Assembly: GCA_947073545.1 (NCBI GenBank)
Contig: CAMTMP010000034.1
Span: 1-40,880 of the forward strand
Length of the DNA: 40,880 nucleotides
Source of the DNA: an uncultured bacterium
GTDB taxonomy: Bacteria > Bacillota > Clostridia > Lachnospirales > Lachnospiraceae
Direction of reading: 5' to 3'
Numbering within the stretch: the first letter of the stretch is position 1; each line of letters begins with the position of its first letter. The translations under genes and the position numbers were made by a program. Positions 1 through 6,060 of this stretch are shown here, piece by piece. The notes under the pieces are model-generated. The model was not told the DNA's origin. It did no database searches and saw nothing but the letters and a program-made list of their open reading frames with translations.

Positions 1-89
1 GTTTCTTTTATTATACCTCAAAACGGCAGAAATTACTATGTTAATTTGTATAAATATCAATATGTCAGTACACTAGTAATTCCATTGGG

Positions 90-305
90 TTACACGCCTT
101 TCTGTTTCCGGACGTTTGGAAAATGCCGGACTGCAAACTTGAACAATGCACAAATCATATCCCCAATTAAACATATGAGTCCGCTGAAAGCGTAAAAAAA
201 GAAATGACCCATAAAAACACTGCTCATAATAATTGCGGAAAGACATGTAAAAAACTCAGTGATATCACCTGTTGACAATCCTAAAACTTCACATATTTTC
301 TGCAT
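90..305 (-). CDS. Small two-helix membrane protein of prophage E1
   Basis: The 71-residue product has two hydrophobic segments (about residues 17-40 and 42-60) and a basic C-terminus. It aligns along its length with the 68-residue protein at 24066-24272 of E2: both begin with a short M-x-x-I/L-C-E motif, then LG/TG-L-x, then two hydrophobic helices. A Shine-Dalgarno-like AAAGGAGTG lies before the ATG. The last codons run through a palindrome of the E1 family (105-122), so the HFPNVRK tail is encoded by the repeat. By size and topology it could be a minor coat or assembly membrane protein. The specific role is unknown. Confidence 0.6.
   Translation of the reverse strand: MQKICEVLGLSTGDITEFFTCLSAIIMSSVFMGHFFFYAFSGLICLIGDMICALFKFAVRHFPNVRKQKGV
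105..122. repeat. E1 palindrome copy 1 (imperfect)
   Basis: TTTCCGGACGTTTGGAAA, centred on ACGT, with one mismatch between arms. It lies inside the 3' end of the CDS at 90-305. Confidence 0.6.
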
Positions 306-320
306 TTTTCATCACTCCTT

Positions 321-554
321 TTAAAACGGGCATTCTGCCCAGATTTTTTGTTCTTCTTTCTGTAGCTGTCTTTCATGTTCCCGTTTGGATTCCTCATACA
401 GTTTCCGCATACGGCTTTCTATGAGTCCGCTGACTTCTGCGGTGCCCTGTCCGGCCTTTAAGCGGTTGGTAAAATCATAGTCCGGCATGATGCCGTAGCG
501 CGCTTGGTAGGCGTAGTCGATCGGCATGAATGTAAGCCTTGCACGCTTAGCCAT
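321..554 (-). CDS. Hypothetical E1 protein, 77 aa, highly charged
   Basis: The start chosen is the ATG at 554 because a Shine-Dalgarno sequence (AAAGGTGAGG) sits six bases upstream. The ATG overlaps the end of the preceding gene by 8 nt, implying translational coupling. The product begins MAKRARLTFMPIDYAYQ and has a C-terminal half rich in Glu, Lys and Arg, likely an amphipathic helix. It has no membrane segment or signal peptide. The family is not recognised. Its position after the major coat gene suggests a phage accessory or assembly protein. Confidence 0.55.
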   Translation of the reverse strand: MAKRARLTFMPIDYAYQARYGIMPDYDFTNRLKAGQGTAEVSGLIESRMRKLYEESKREHERQLQKEEQKIWAECPF

Positions 555-795
555 GATAGACCTCACCTTTAAAGTCTGCCTGCATTGCGTGGTAAATCGT
601 GACCGCGTTTTCCGGGCAGTTGCAGGAAACAATATGCTTATCGTTCAGCATCACGTCGAAGCATAAAGCACGGATGTAAACCGATAAATCCGTAGCGGCG
701 TTGATCTTCGTTGAGATAAGCGGCGGTTTCTGCGCCTGTTCTAGTATCTCGTTTATTTCCCTCTGCATGTCCTCTGACTGCCTTACCATTCCCAT
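547..795 (-). CDS. Hypothetical E1 protein, 82 aa, helical N-terminus
   Basis: The ATG at 795 is preceded by AGAAGGGAG at good spacing. Longer reading frames upstream would translate through the perfect palindrome at 828-847 and are not favoured. The protein starts MGMVRQSEDMQREINEILEQ, a likely helix, and contains three cysteines (CFD, CNC) in its second half. No known domain was recognised. It occupies the same place relative to the major coat gene as the 77-aa protein at 21607-21840 in E2, but sequence similarity is not obvious. Confidence 0.55.
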   Translation of the reverse strand: MGMVRQSEDMQREINEILEQAQKPPLISTKINAATDLSVYIRALCFDVMLNDKHIVSCNCPENAVTIYHAMQADFKGEVYHG

Positions 796-827
796 TTTGT
801 TTTCTCCCTTCTTTTTTCTTTCTTCTT

Positions 828-847
828 TTTTCCGGACGTCCGGAAAA
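828..847. repeat. E1 palindrome copy 2 (perfect 20 bp)
   Basis: TTTTCCGGACGTCCGGAAAA, a perfect palindrome between the major coat gene and the next gene of the operon. Confidence 0.85.
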
Positions 848-913
848 TGTTCTCTTTTTTGATAAAACCCCGCAAGGGCAGTGAAGCCCACGCGGGGTGA
901 TCCGCAACGTCAA

Positions 914-1126
914 CTAGTTGGCGATACTGCGGAAGAAGTTGATGCCAAGACGGATTGCGATGAACACACCGGCGATACCAAGACCGATCGGGAGTGCAAC
1001 ACCCATGATCTCAAACACGTCAGCACTGATACCGGAGAAAGCGTCCGTAAGGGCCGTTTTCATTGCATCAGTCATCATACCCGTAACCGCGCCTGTCTCG
1101 AGGGCAGTAACTAAAACTGTAGGCAT
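914..1126 (-). CDS. Putative major coat protein of prophage E1
   Basis: The 70-residue product has the major-coat layout of filamentous phages: a small-residue N-terminal half (Ala, Thr, Gly), one long hydrophobic helix (about residues 41-60, containing ALPIGLGIAGVFIAI) and a short basic C-terminus (R..INFFRSIAN). It aligns with the 71-residue protein at 22002-22217 in E2, sharing M-P at the start, acidic or Ala-rich central residues, A-x-PIGL in the helix and FF at the end. A strong Shine-Dalgarno (AGGAAGG) precedes the ATG. There is no classical cleavable signal peptide, as in several inoviruses with uncleaved coats. The coat role is inferred from size, topology and context. Confidence 0.7.
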   Translation of the reverse strand: MPTVLVTALETGAVTGMMTDAMKTALTDAFSGISADVFEIMGVALPIGLGIAGVFIAIRLGINFFRSIAN

Positions 1127-1164
1127 ATGTTTTACCTTCCTTTCCGCATTGTTCCGGAACGTTG

Positions 1165-1326
1165 CTATTTTATGTTAAAAAGGCTTAAGGCCTTAAAAAC
1201 ACCGTAACCAATAAATTCCATTGCCGTGCCGAGAAAAAGTCCGAACGGCAGGGCGTACTGTATGAATATCTTTAGGTATTCGCCCATGAGGGCATGTATT
1301 TCAGCGTAATTTACGATTGTTTCCAT
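1165..1326 (-). CDS. Small membrane protein of prophage E1, 53 aa
   Basis: This ATG-started frame begins METIVNYAEIHALMGEYLKI and has one hydrophobic helix rich in Phe and Gly. It ends KALSLFNIK, closely matching the KALSLVDDK ending of the 47-residue protein at 22251-22394 in E2. In both prophages the gene sits between the acidic tail-anchored protein and the major coat gene. The conserved ending and synteny support a real gene. A minor coat or tip-protein role (pVII/pIX-like) is possible but unproven. Confidence 0.65.
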   Translation of the reverse strand: METIVNYAEIHALMGEYLKIFIQYALPFGLFLGTAMEFIGYGVFKALSLFNIK

Positions 1327-1342
1327 ATTTGTTTTCCTTCCC

Positions 1343-2401
1343 TTATCCTACTTTCATCCTCTGCCAGAAAGCATGTGCGATCCGGTGGCCGAGCATCACA
1401 ACCAGCACGAAGAGAAGCGCGAGGTTGACCGCAAGGGTCTGGGCTGTCAGTTCGTTGGCCTGTCTGTACAGCTTTACGCTGTCCTCATAAAAGGCTATGC
1501 TGTTTTCACTTACAGACGCAATGTCCGCAAGGGTGGCGTCCATGGCGGCAAGGTGTGCATCCATGGACGCAAGCGTCTCAAACATTGCGGGGTGGAGATT
1601 TTCTTCCGGTTCTTCTTCCGGCGGTTCCGTTTCGTCTGCTTTGGAATCGTAGGCGGTCACGCCGTCAGCGTCGCATATCTTTTCAATACTGAAATCCTTA
1701 AAGGTGCCGCCAAGGAAACATTCCTTCGCAAAGTTCTGGTAATCTTCTAAGAAGACAGCAGGGGAGTCGTAGACTTCCGTCTGCGAAATGGCATCCTCAA
1801 ATCCCACGATGCTCACCAGATAATCGACGGTAATGGGATAGTTCCATTCCACATACCCGGCTATAGGGATTTCCGGCGGGGTGTAGACATCCGACGCCTG
1901 TGGCGATTCCATGCTCATTACATCCACAAGGGAGCGGACGGAGTCGGCAAGGGTTTCTACGTCAGCATCCTTTTTACTGAGGCTTTCGCGGAGACCGGAA
2001 AGAATATCCTGCATTTCGTTACCCGTTACGTTGGTATCATCATCGGGGGTCGTGATGCCCTCATCAGGGGTCGTGCCGCCTTCATCGGGGGTCGTAATGC
2101 CTTCGCCGGGGGTCGTGCCGCCCTCATCAGGGGTCGTGCCGCCCTCATCAGGGGTCGTGCCGCCATCGCCGGGGGTCGTGCCGCCCTCATCAGGGGTCGT
2201 GCCGCCCTCATCAGGGGTCGTGCCGCCCTCATCAGGGGTCGTGATGCCCTCATCGGGGGTCGTGATGCCATCGTCAGGGGTCGTGCCGCCCTCACCGGGG
2301 GTCGTGATGCCCTCATCGGGGAGCGTGCCGCCCTCATCAAAAGTAATGCTATTAGGGACATTTTCTGAGAATGCCGCCAGAACATAGGGTTTAAAAGCCA
2401 T
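1343..2401 (-). CDS. Acidic heptad-repeat protein with C-terminal membrane anchor (E1)
   Basis: The 352-residue product has three parts. Residues 1-31 are a short head. Residues 32-122 are thirteen heptads of consensus [G/I]TTP[D/G][E/D]G. A conserved region follows, with SVRSLVDVM, EWNYPITVDY and GGTFKDFSIEKICDADG, then one hydrophobic helix near the C-terminus. The region after the repeats matches the E2 protein at 22394-23293 (EWDYPVTMQY, GGTLKDFYVEYIHDCNG), where the repeat is replaced by a different acidic Pro-rich stretch. There is no N-terminal signal peptide, so it resembles a tail-anchored protein. The Shine-Dalgarno GAGG overlaps the stop of a preceding short frame. It could be a minor capsid or receptor-contact protein. 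Confidence 0.7.
   Translation of the reverse strand: MAFKPYVLAAFSENVPNSITFDEGGTLPDEGITTPGEGGTTPDDGITTPDEGITTPDEGGTTPDEGGTTPDEGGTTPGDGGTTPDEGGTTPDEGGTTPGEGITTPDEGGTTPDEGITTPDDDTNVTGNEMQDILSGLRESLSKKDADVETLADSVRSLVDVMSMESPQASDVYTPPEIPIAGYVEWNYPITVDYLVSIVGFEDAISQTEVYDSPAVFLEDYQNFAKECFLGGTFKDFSIEKICDADGVTAYDSKADETEPPEEEPEENLHPAMFETLASMDAHLAAMDATLADIASVSENSIAFYEDSVKLYRQANELTAQTLAVNLALLFVLVVMLGHRIAHAFWQRMKVG
2036..2308 (-). repeat. 21-bp tandem repeat, about 13 units, coding for TTPDEGG heptads
   Basis: Thirteen consecutive in-frame 21-bp units encode [G/I]TTP[D/G][E/D]G. Units differ at a few positions (GGC/ATC for Gly/Ile, GAT/GGC for Asp/Gly), suggesting duplication followed by drift. Copy number could vary by slippage. 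Confidence 0.9.
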
Positions 2402-2690
2402 GTCAGAACCTCATTTCTTGGCTGTCCGTCGAGTTACTGGAAAGAATGCGTTTTGCCCAGAACCCCAGCGCCCATGGGTCCCGTTCTGGGCAATCTGCTG
2501 TGCAGACCACTCACGCACAGGTGCTTCGCACGGTGGACAAAGGGAAGGGGGAGGGGCAGACGGAAGGGGGCTGGCCTTGCCGCCTGCTGTGTGGGGCATA
2601 ATCCCTGCGGAGGAATCTATTTCCGTCTCTCTCCGGCAGGTTTTCCGAACGTTCGGAAAATTGGCACGCATCAGCATGTATCAACACGCA
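2402..2690. other. E1 intergenic stretch with palindrome, direct repeat and doubtful ORF
   Basis: A minus-strand frame at 2411-2677 (88 codons) ends just before the gene at 2401. It begins inside the palindrome region and lacks a Shine-Dalgarno. Its composition (Pro, Ala, Ser, Arg) is not convincing, and E2 has no equivalent. I treat it as probably non-coding or as a leader for the repeat protein. Confidence 0.35.
2641..2660. repeat. E1 palindrome copy 3 (perfect 20 bp)
   Basis: TTTTCCGAACGTTCGGAAAA, a perfect palindrome upstream of the heptad-repeat gene and next to a 12-bp direct repeat. Confidence 0.9.
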
Positions 2691-2696
2691 TCAGCA
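2665..2696. repeat. Direct repeat CACGCATCAGCA, two copies, 20-bp period
   Basis: CACGCATCAGCA occurs at 2665-2676 and 2685-2696, separated by 8 bp, directly beside the palindrome at 2641-2660 and overlapping the 3' end of the CDS at 2691-3122. Confidence 0.7.
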
Positions 2697-3122
2697 CACG
2701 GTGTAGGTAACATAGAGCATCATCAAATCGGGATGCGTAACTGCTACGTGGAAACGGACATCAGAGCCACGGATAGACGCATTCAGAAGCATTTCGTTTG
2801 CCGCATAGGCAATCCGCGATGTGAGTGTCTCCTCGATGCCTTCGTCGTCTGGGAGGTTGAAGCGGACGAAACGCACATCTAAGCATGTGACGGGCCGGAT
2901 GCCGGGGCGCGCCGCCGGGATAGCAGGGATCGCTGTAGGTACTGTCTGCATCCCTTCGTTCCCTGTAAGGCGGGGGTCTGTAGGGGCAGTTTCCCCTTCT
3001 CCGTCTCCTTTTCCCTTCCCCTTCTTTGCCGCGCGTATTGCCAAGATGCGGGGGAGGATAAGCCTTTTCACTGTGAAATAGGCAACGATCATAATGATCA
3101 ATATTGACAGCATGTCAGCCAT
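2691..3122 (-). CDS. Membrane-anchored phage protein (E1), homologue of 23304-23624
   Basis: The ATG at 3122 has an excellent Shine-Dalgarno (AAGGAGG, 8 nt spacing), so a longer frame starting at 3149 is not used. The 143-residue product has an N-terminal hydrophobic helix (MADMLSILIIMIVAYFTV), a basic stretch (RAAKKGKGKG) and a Pro/Ala-rich linker. A globular C-terminus contains EETLTSRIAYAANEMLLNAS and ends HPDLMMLYVTYTVC. The 106-residue E2 protein has the same plan with a shorter linker and a comparable ending (TGFVMVYLVRYWY). It is first in the minus-strand structural operon of E1. Function unknown; likely an inner-membrane assembly or minor coat protein. Confidence 0.65.
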   Translation of the reverse strand: MADMLSILIIMIVAYFTVKRLILPRILAIRAAKKGKGKGDGEGETAPTDPRLTGNEGMQTVPTAIPAIPAARPGIRPVTCLDVRFVRFNLPDDEGIEETLTSRIAYAANEMLLNASIRGSDVRFHVAVTHPDLMMLYVTYTVC

Positions 3123-3194
3123 GATTGAAGCCTCCTTGTTAGTTTGCATTTTGTTTGGAAATGTGCTATATTACATATATACACTTTAAACCCG

Positions 3195-3231
3195 TTGCGG
3201 GGGAGTCAGTCTGCAAACAAGTCCCCCGCAA
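3195..3231 (+). promoter_or_regulatory. Hairpin in the leader of the divergent small peptide gene (E1)
   Basis: TTGCGGGGGA pairs perfectly with TCCCCCGCAA (10-bp stem, 17-nt loop) just upstream of the Shine-Dalgarno of the peptide gene at 3250. E2 has a hairpin in the equivalent place. Confidence 0.6.
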
Positions 3232-3249
3232 AAGAAAGGTGGTGATAAA

Positions 3250-3348
3250 ATGAGCGCTACGGAATTATTCAGGCAGGCTTTTGAAGCTGTGCCTTGGGTA
3301 GCCGTGATTTTTGCTGTAGGATTCTACTGCAAGCTGAAGAAACGGTAA
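3250..3348 (+). CDS. 32-aa single-helix membrane peptide, divergent (E1)
   Basis: This plus-strand ATG frame has Shine-Dalgarno AAAGGTGGTG. The peptide has a short polar head (MSATELFRQAFEAV), one hydrophobic helix (PWVAVIFAVGFY) and a basic tail (CKLKKR). It is transcribed against the rest of E1. E2 has a divergent 51-aa counterpart at 24415-24570 with the same topology and a preceding hairpin. The shape resembles holin-like or type I toxin peptides of Bacillota prophages. That function is inference only. Confidence 0.6.
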   Translation: MSATELFRQAFEAVPWVAVIFAVGFYCKLKKR

Positions 3349-3371
3349 CGCCCACAATATCCATTTAGGGA

Positions 3372-3416
3372 AGTGTCCCCATGCCCCGCGATCCGCAAAG
3401 GCACAGGGACGGTACA
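3372..3416 (+). terminator. Stem-loop after the small peptide gene
   Basis: GTCCC at 3374-3378 pairs with GGGAC near 3409-3413, with an inner TGCC/GGCA pair. No strong T-run follows, so it is a weak terminator candidate. Confidence 0.35.
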
Positions 3417-3451
3417 AAGTTATGATAAGCGCGGATATGCGCGAATCACCA

Positions 3452-4018
3452 TTATTTCGCCGTCTTCTCAGGGGCGGAAGTGGACACGGCCTTGCTGTAA
3501 GGCTGTCCGTTTACAGATACGATCTGCAACAGCCTGTCCGCTTTGAAAGATTTGTACGTGTCGTCGTATACAGTAGAGAGGACGACCTCAACAAGCCCGG
3601 CGGGAATGGAGTGGTAAATCTCCTCAGAGACGGGAAGGTTTGTGGCCTGTCCGTTCTGCATGACTGCAACACGGTAATACGTGCTCTTGCCGTCCTGTGA
3701 ATGTGTCGGTTCTGCTTTTCCAACTACTGTGATTTTTGTCTCGCAATAAAGTTTCATGTTTTGTTCTCCTTGTATAGATTGTTGTATGTTCAACTCGTCG
3801 TTTATCGTCGCAGTCATGCGGCGGTAGAACCTTAATGTTTCCCGCCATGTCGCGGCATCAATTTCACCTGTCAGATAGCGGTTATGGATTTCAAGAAGAT
3901 ACGCACATAAGCGGATCGCTGCACTGTCAAAGTCTCCTGATTCCAAAGATTTCTGTATGGAGTCTGTAGCCACTTCGCAGTAGCTACAGGCGTCCATAAT
4001 GCTGCAGGGGGTATGCAT
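3452..4018 (-). CDS. Two-part ORF: unknown N-terminal domain plus small pV-position protein (E1)
   Basis: The 188-codon frame begins at 4018, overlapping the stop of the ParB-like gene by one base (TAATG). Residues 1-87 are a helical, Cys-containing unknown domain. At residue 88 there is an internal ATG (3757) with a near-perfect Shine-Dalgarno (AAGGAGAA, 6 nt spacing). The downstream 101 residues (MKLYCETKITVVGKAEP...) look like a small beta-rich protein. They match in length and location the 101-aa protein at 23681-23986 of E2, a likely ssDNA-binding (pV-like) protein. Either two products arise from one frame or a stop codon between two genes has been lost. The ssDNA-binding role is inference. 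Confidence 0.55.
   Translation of the reverse strand: MHTPCSIMDACSYCEVATDSIQKSLESGDFDSAAIRLCAYLLEIHNRYLTGEIDAATWRETLRFYRRMTATINDELNIQQSIQGEQNMKLYCETKITVVGKAEPTHSQDGKSTYYRVAVMQNGQATNLPVSEEIYHSIPAGLVEVVLSTVYDDTYKSFKADRLLQIVSVNGQPYSKAVSTSAPEKTAK
3758..3771 (-). promoter_or_regulatory. Internal ribosome binding site inside the 188-codon frame
   Basis: AAGGAGAA at 3764-3771 (minus) lies 6 nt before an in-frame ATG at 3757. It predicts independent translation of the last 101 codons. Confidence 0.65.
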
Positions 4019-4911
4019 TATGCTCCTTTCTCCTTTTTGGGCGGCAGGCTGTAGGAAACCTCTATGACAGCGTCAGGATGCTGATTGAATACCCGCTGGA
4101 CATACTCATTGATCCGTTCAGCCTTTTTGTCGAAGTCGTCTTTTCCTTTGCACTTGATAAGCACGTCAAAGACAACCACGCCTTCTGTATCCACGATGTT
4201 TTTATTCTGTGCGCTTTCGATTTCCTGCTCCGACTCCTGCATGTCTTCGTCTTCGCCGTCACCTTCTGACAGCTCCGGCAGTGCTTTCCCCTGCAAGCCT
4301 TTGACAAACTTCTTGATCTCGGAAACGCTCATGGATGGCTTAAGAGTGGCGATTTCCGCATCCGTCAGGTTAACCATGAGGGACAGCTTGGAAACGCTGA
4401 ATCCCTTTATGCGGTCGTCAAGAGATTCTGTAAGCGTACCCTTTGCATCACGCTTGGCGAACCTGTCCACCACGGCGATCAGGCTGTAGCAGGTAGACTT
4501 CTGATAGCCGAAATGATAGAAAGCATACTCAACGATAGAAGCGAACCCTTCCGACTTGAATGCCTGTTTGGCGTTGATCCAGTGCAGGTTGAATGCGATC
4601 GACTCAAAGCTGGAATCGATTTTTCCGATACTGCTTTTGATCGCTTTCGTGCGTTTGTAATACTCTGTGAGAATCTCCCTGCTGAATGCATCCGTGGACA
4701 TAACCACTGCCGTATCTTCCTTTCTCTCCGGCACAGTTTCCTGTTTGGTTTCCTTCCCGTCCGCTTTCTTTTCCTCTGCCTTTGCAGGGGCAGAGACAGC
4801 CTTGGGATTTACCTTTGCCGTTGGTTTTTTGCCTGTCTCTTTATTCACATCAACCGTCATGATCGCGGCAGTAACGGATGCCGTATCGTTCTTTACTTTT
4901 GTTGTTGTCAT
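4018..4911 (-). CDS. ParB-like / replication-accessory protein (E1)
   Basis: The 297-residue product has a low-complexity Lys/Glu/Ala head (1-65). A helical domain follows, with YHFGYQKSTCYSLIAVVDRF, DDRIKGFSVSKLSLMVNL and LKPSMSVSEIKKFVKGL, then an acidic linker and an end domain (VFDVLIKCKGKDDFDKKAERI). The helical domain shares its order of motifs with the 264-aa E2 protein at 15967-16761 (FGYLTLEEFC, RWKDYSYTQLCEMLSL, IHPNMTVKQIREYKKNL). This arrangement is common in mobile-element proteins with a ParB-type DNA-binding helical core. No N-terminal ParB nuclease/CTPase motif is visible. Shine-Dalgarno GGAAAGGAAGG precedes the ATG, and a perfect palindrome lies at 4937-4956. Binding to that palindrome is an attractive but untested idea. 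Confidence 0.6.
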   Translation of the reverse strand: MTTTKVKNDTASVTAAIMTVDVNKETGKKPTAKVNPKAVSAPAKAEEKKADGKETKQETVPERKEDTAVVMSTDAFSREILTEYYKRTKAIKSSIGKIDSSFESIAFNLHWINAKQAFKSEGFASIVEYAFYHFGYQKSTCYSLIAVVDRFAKRDAKGTLTESLDDRIKGFSVSKLSLMVNLTDAEIATLKPSMSVSEIKKFVKGLQGKALPELSEGDGEDEDMQESEQEIESAQNKNIVDTEGVVVFDVLIKCKGKDDFDKKAERINEYVQRVFNQHPDAVIEVSYSLPPKKEKGA

Positions 4912-4936
4912 GTTATGTACCTTCCTTTCCAGTAGG

Positions 4937-4956
4937 TTTTCCGAACGTTCGGAAAA
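4937..4956. repeat. E1 palindrome copy 4 (perfect 20 bp)
   Basis: TTTTCCGAACGTTCGGAAAA, identical to copy 3, 26 bp upstream of the ParB-like gene start. Confidence 0.9.
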
Positions 4957-4960
4957 TCTT

Positions 4961-4992
4961 TATTGTAGGAGGGGGGCGTGTCCCCCTCTGAC
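4961..4992 (-). terminator. Stem-loop after the 115-aa gene (E1)
   Basis: AGGGGG/CCCCCT stem directly after the stop of the gene at 4999-5346. The same stem, followed by CAATAAAGATTTTCCG and a palindrome, recurs at 5404-5424. It is a repeated intergenic module. Confidence 0.5.
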
Positions 4993-4998
4993 TTAATC

Positions 4999-5346
4999 TT
5001 AAGATTCACATATAATCTCGTTAAGCTGACTAATGCCTGCGGTATTGATAAGGCTTTCCTGCTCTAAAAGCCTGGAAAGCTCCGCATTGTGTTCGGCCAC
5101 AAGATTGCTGCGTTTGATATATAATGTCTCAGCCGCTTTTGCCCGGAGATACATGTCAGCAATAACAATAAAGCCAAAATCTACATAAAGGCGGGCAATT
5201 TGCTCCTTGCCGTTTACATCAGAAATGGAGGGATGAAAGCCGTATACTGTTTCAACGATCTTGTACTCTTCATCCGTGATGGCATTCACCTGATCGTCAG
5301 GAGAAAGAAGCCTGTTTACATGTTCTTTAAATTCTGCTTTTGTCAT
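4999..5346 (-). CDS. Hypothetical E1 protein, 115 aa
   Basis: The ATG at 5346 follows AAGGGAAAGGTACAAGG, a leader nearly identical to that of the neighbouring gene at 5427-5804. The product is soluble, helical and acidic (MTKAEFKEHVNRLLSPDDQV at the start; a probable coiled coil around LYIKRSNLVAEHNAELSRLL). It has no signal or membrane segment and no recognised family. It lies between the ParB-like gene and the 125-aa gene, so a replication or regulation role is plausible. Confidence 0.55.
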   Translation of the reverse strand: MTKAEFKEHVNRLLSPDDQVNAITDEEYKIVETVYGFHPSISDVNGKEQIARLYVDFGFIVIADMYLRAKAAETLYIKRSNLVAEHNAELSRLLEQESLINTAGISQLNEIICES

Positions 5347-5374
5347 AACCTTGTACCTTTCCCTTCCCTTTGAA

Positions 5375-5394
5375 TTTTCCGGACGTCCGGAAAA
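5375..5394. repeat. E1 palindrome copy 5 (perfect 20 bp)
   Basis: TTTTCCGGACGTCCGGAAAA, identical to copy 2, upstream of the 115-aa gene. Confidence 0.9.
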
Positions 5395-5403
5395 TCTTTA
5401 TTG

Positions 5404-5426
5404 CAGGAGGGGGGCATGCCCCCTCA
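5404..5426 (-). terminator. Stem-loop after the 125-aa gene (E1)
   Basis: GAGGGGG and CCCCCTC arms around CATGC, directly after the stop of the gene at 5427-5804. It is the second copy of the intergenic module at 4961-4992. Confidence 0.5.
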
Positions 5427-5804
5427 TTATTGTTCTAAGTCATTTAAGAAATCTGCAAGACTGTCAAACGTTGTGCCAACGATTGCGCCGGTACCAGATT
5501 CGCGTACCAAAGCGGCAGCATCTTCACCAAATTTTTCGCTTTCCCACAACTCATAAAACTTACCTTCTTTTTCTTTCTGATCGATTTTGAGATAACCTCT
5601 TATAATTGACTCAGAAGAGATATCATAATGCCCCGCTTTTTTAAGTTCATCATAAATATAATTCGATATTTCTTCATGTGTAACAGAAAACGGAATATTA
5701 CCTTCTTCTAAATAAGAAGATGCCACGAAAGAATATCCTAAACTTAAAATGTTAAGAACACGTGCGGGAGCCGTAACTGTTGAACCATCAATTTTAATCT
5801 TCAT
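5427..5804 (-). CDS. Hypothetical E1 protein, 125 aa
   Basis: The ATG at 5804 is chosen because GGGAAGGGAAAAGG precedes it and the upstream extension would translate through a palindrome. The product starts MKIKIDGSTVTAPARVLNIL. A helical, acidic middle region (VTHEEISNYIYDELKKAG) could form a winged-helix-like fold. The C-terminus is DSLADFLNDLEQ. The family is not recognised. It is the outermost E1 gene, next to the chromosomal junction, a place where regulators or excision genes are often found. Confidence 0.55.
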   Translation of the reverse strand: MKIKIDGSTVTAPARVLNILSLGYSFVASSYLEEGNIPFSVTHEEISNYIYDELKKAGHYDISSESIIRGYLKIDQKEKEGKFYELWESEKFGEDAAALVRESGTGAIVGTTFDSLADFLNDLEQ

Positions 5805-5831
5805 ACCTTGTACCTTTTCCCTTCCCCCGAA

Positions 5832-5851
5832 CTTTCCAAACGTTCGGAAAA
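5832..5851. repeat. E1 palindrome copy 6 (near perfect)
   Basis: CTTTCCAAACGTTCGGAAAA: same family with one mismatch in the inner arm, upstream of the 125-aa gene. Confidence 0.75.
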
Positions 5852-5939
5852 CCGTTTGTTTTAAGAGGTTGTGCACTTCCTCATTCCTTATAAATTAATT
5901 ATAAAGGGAAGATTTTGGGGAGAAAATACAAAAAAGCGG

Positions 5940-5968
5940 TTGACTTAAGGCATATGGTATGATATATT
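5940..5968 (+). promoter_or_regulatory. Promoter of rpmG-secE-nusG
   Basis: TTGACT (5940-5945), 17-bp spacer, TATATT (5963-5968): a vegetative-type promoter upstream of rpmG. Confidence 0.75.
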
Positions 5969-6060
5969 GTGTGGGCGAGAAAAGAGTAAGGTCTTTTTTT
6001 TATGCTCAAAAAATGAGAGATACAGATCAAACGAATCGTAATACAGGTGGAGGTGGCAAG

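Larger units (their letters stand above)
1..5880 (-). mobile_element. Inovirus-like prophage E1, right-hand part (left end outside window)
   Basis: This is a run of small minus-strand genes with the composition of an integrated filamentous phage. It has a major-coat-like protein (914-1126), several single-helix membrane proteins, a tail-anchored acidic repeat protein (1343-2401), a small pV-position protein (3452-3757) and a ParB-like protein (4018-4911). At least six genes have positional or sequence counterparts in prophage E2. No Zot ATPase, replication protein or integrase is visible, so these probably lie left of the window. The right limit is placed before the rpmG promoter at 5940. An AT-rich near-palindrome at about 5887-5908 is a possible junction but is unproven. 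Confidence 0.75.

Noticed and set aside
2036..2308. CRISPR-like array
   Set aside because: The 21-bp units are contiguous without spacers and stay in frame as TTPDEGG heptads in a protein.
2411..2677. 88-codon minus-strand frame between two E1 genes
   Set aside because: Starts within the repeat region without a ribosome binding site, with Pro/Ser/Arg-rich composition and no E2 equivalent.
5887..5908. dif-like XerCD site at the E1 right end
   Set aside because: CCTTATAAATTAATTATAAAGG is a near-palindrome of suitable size, but it does not match the Bacillota dif consensus, and the other end is outside the window.
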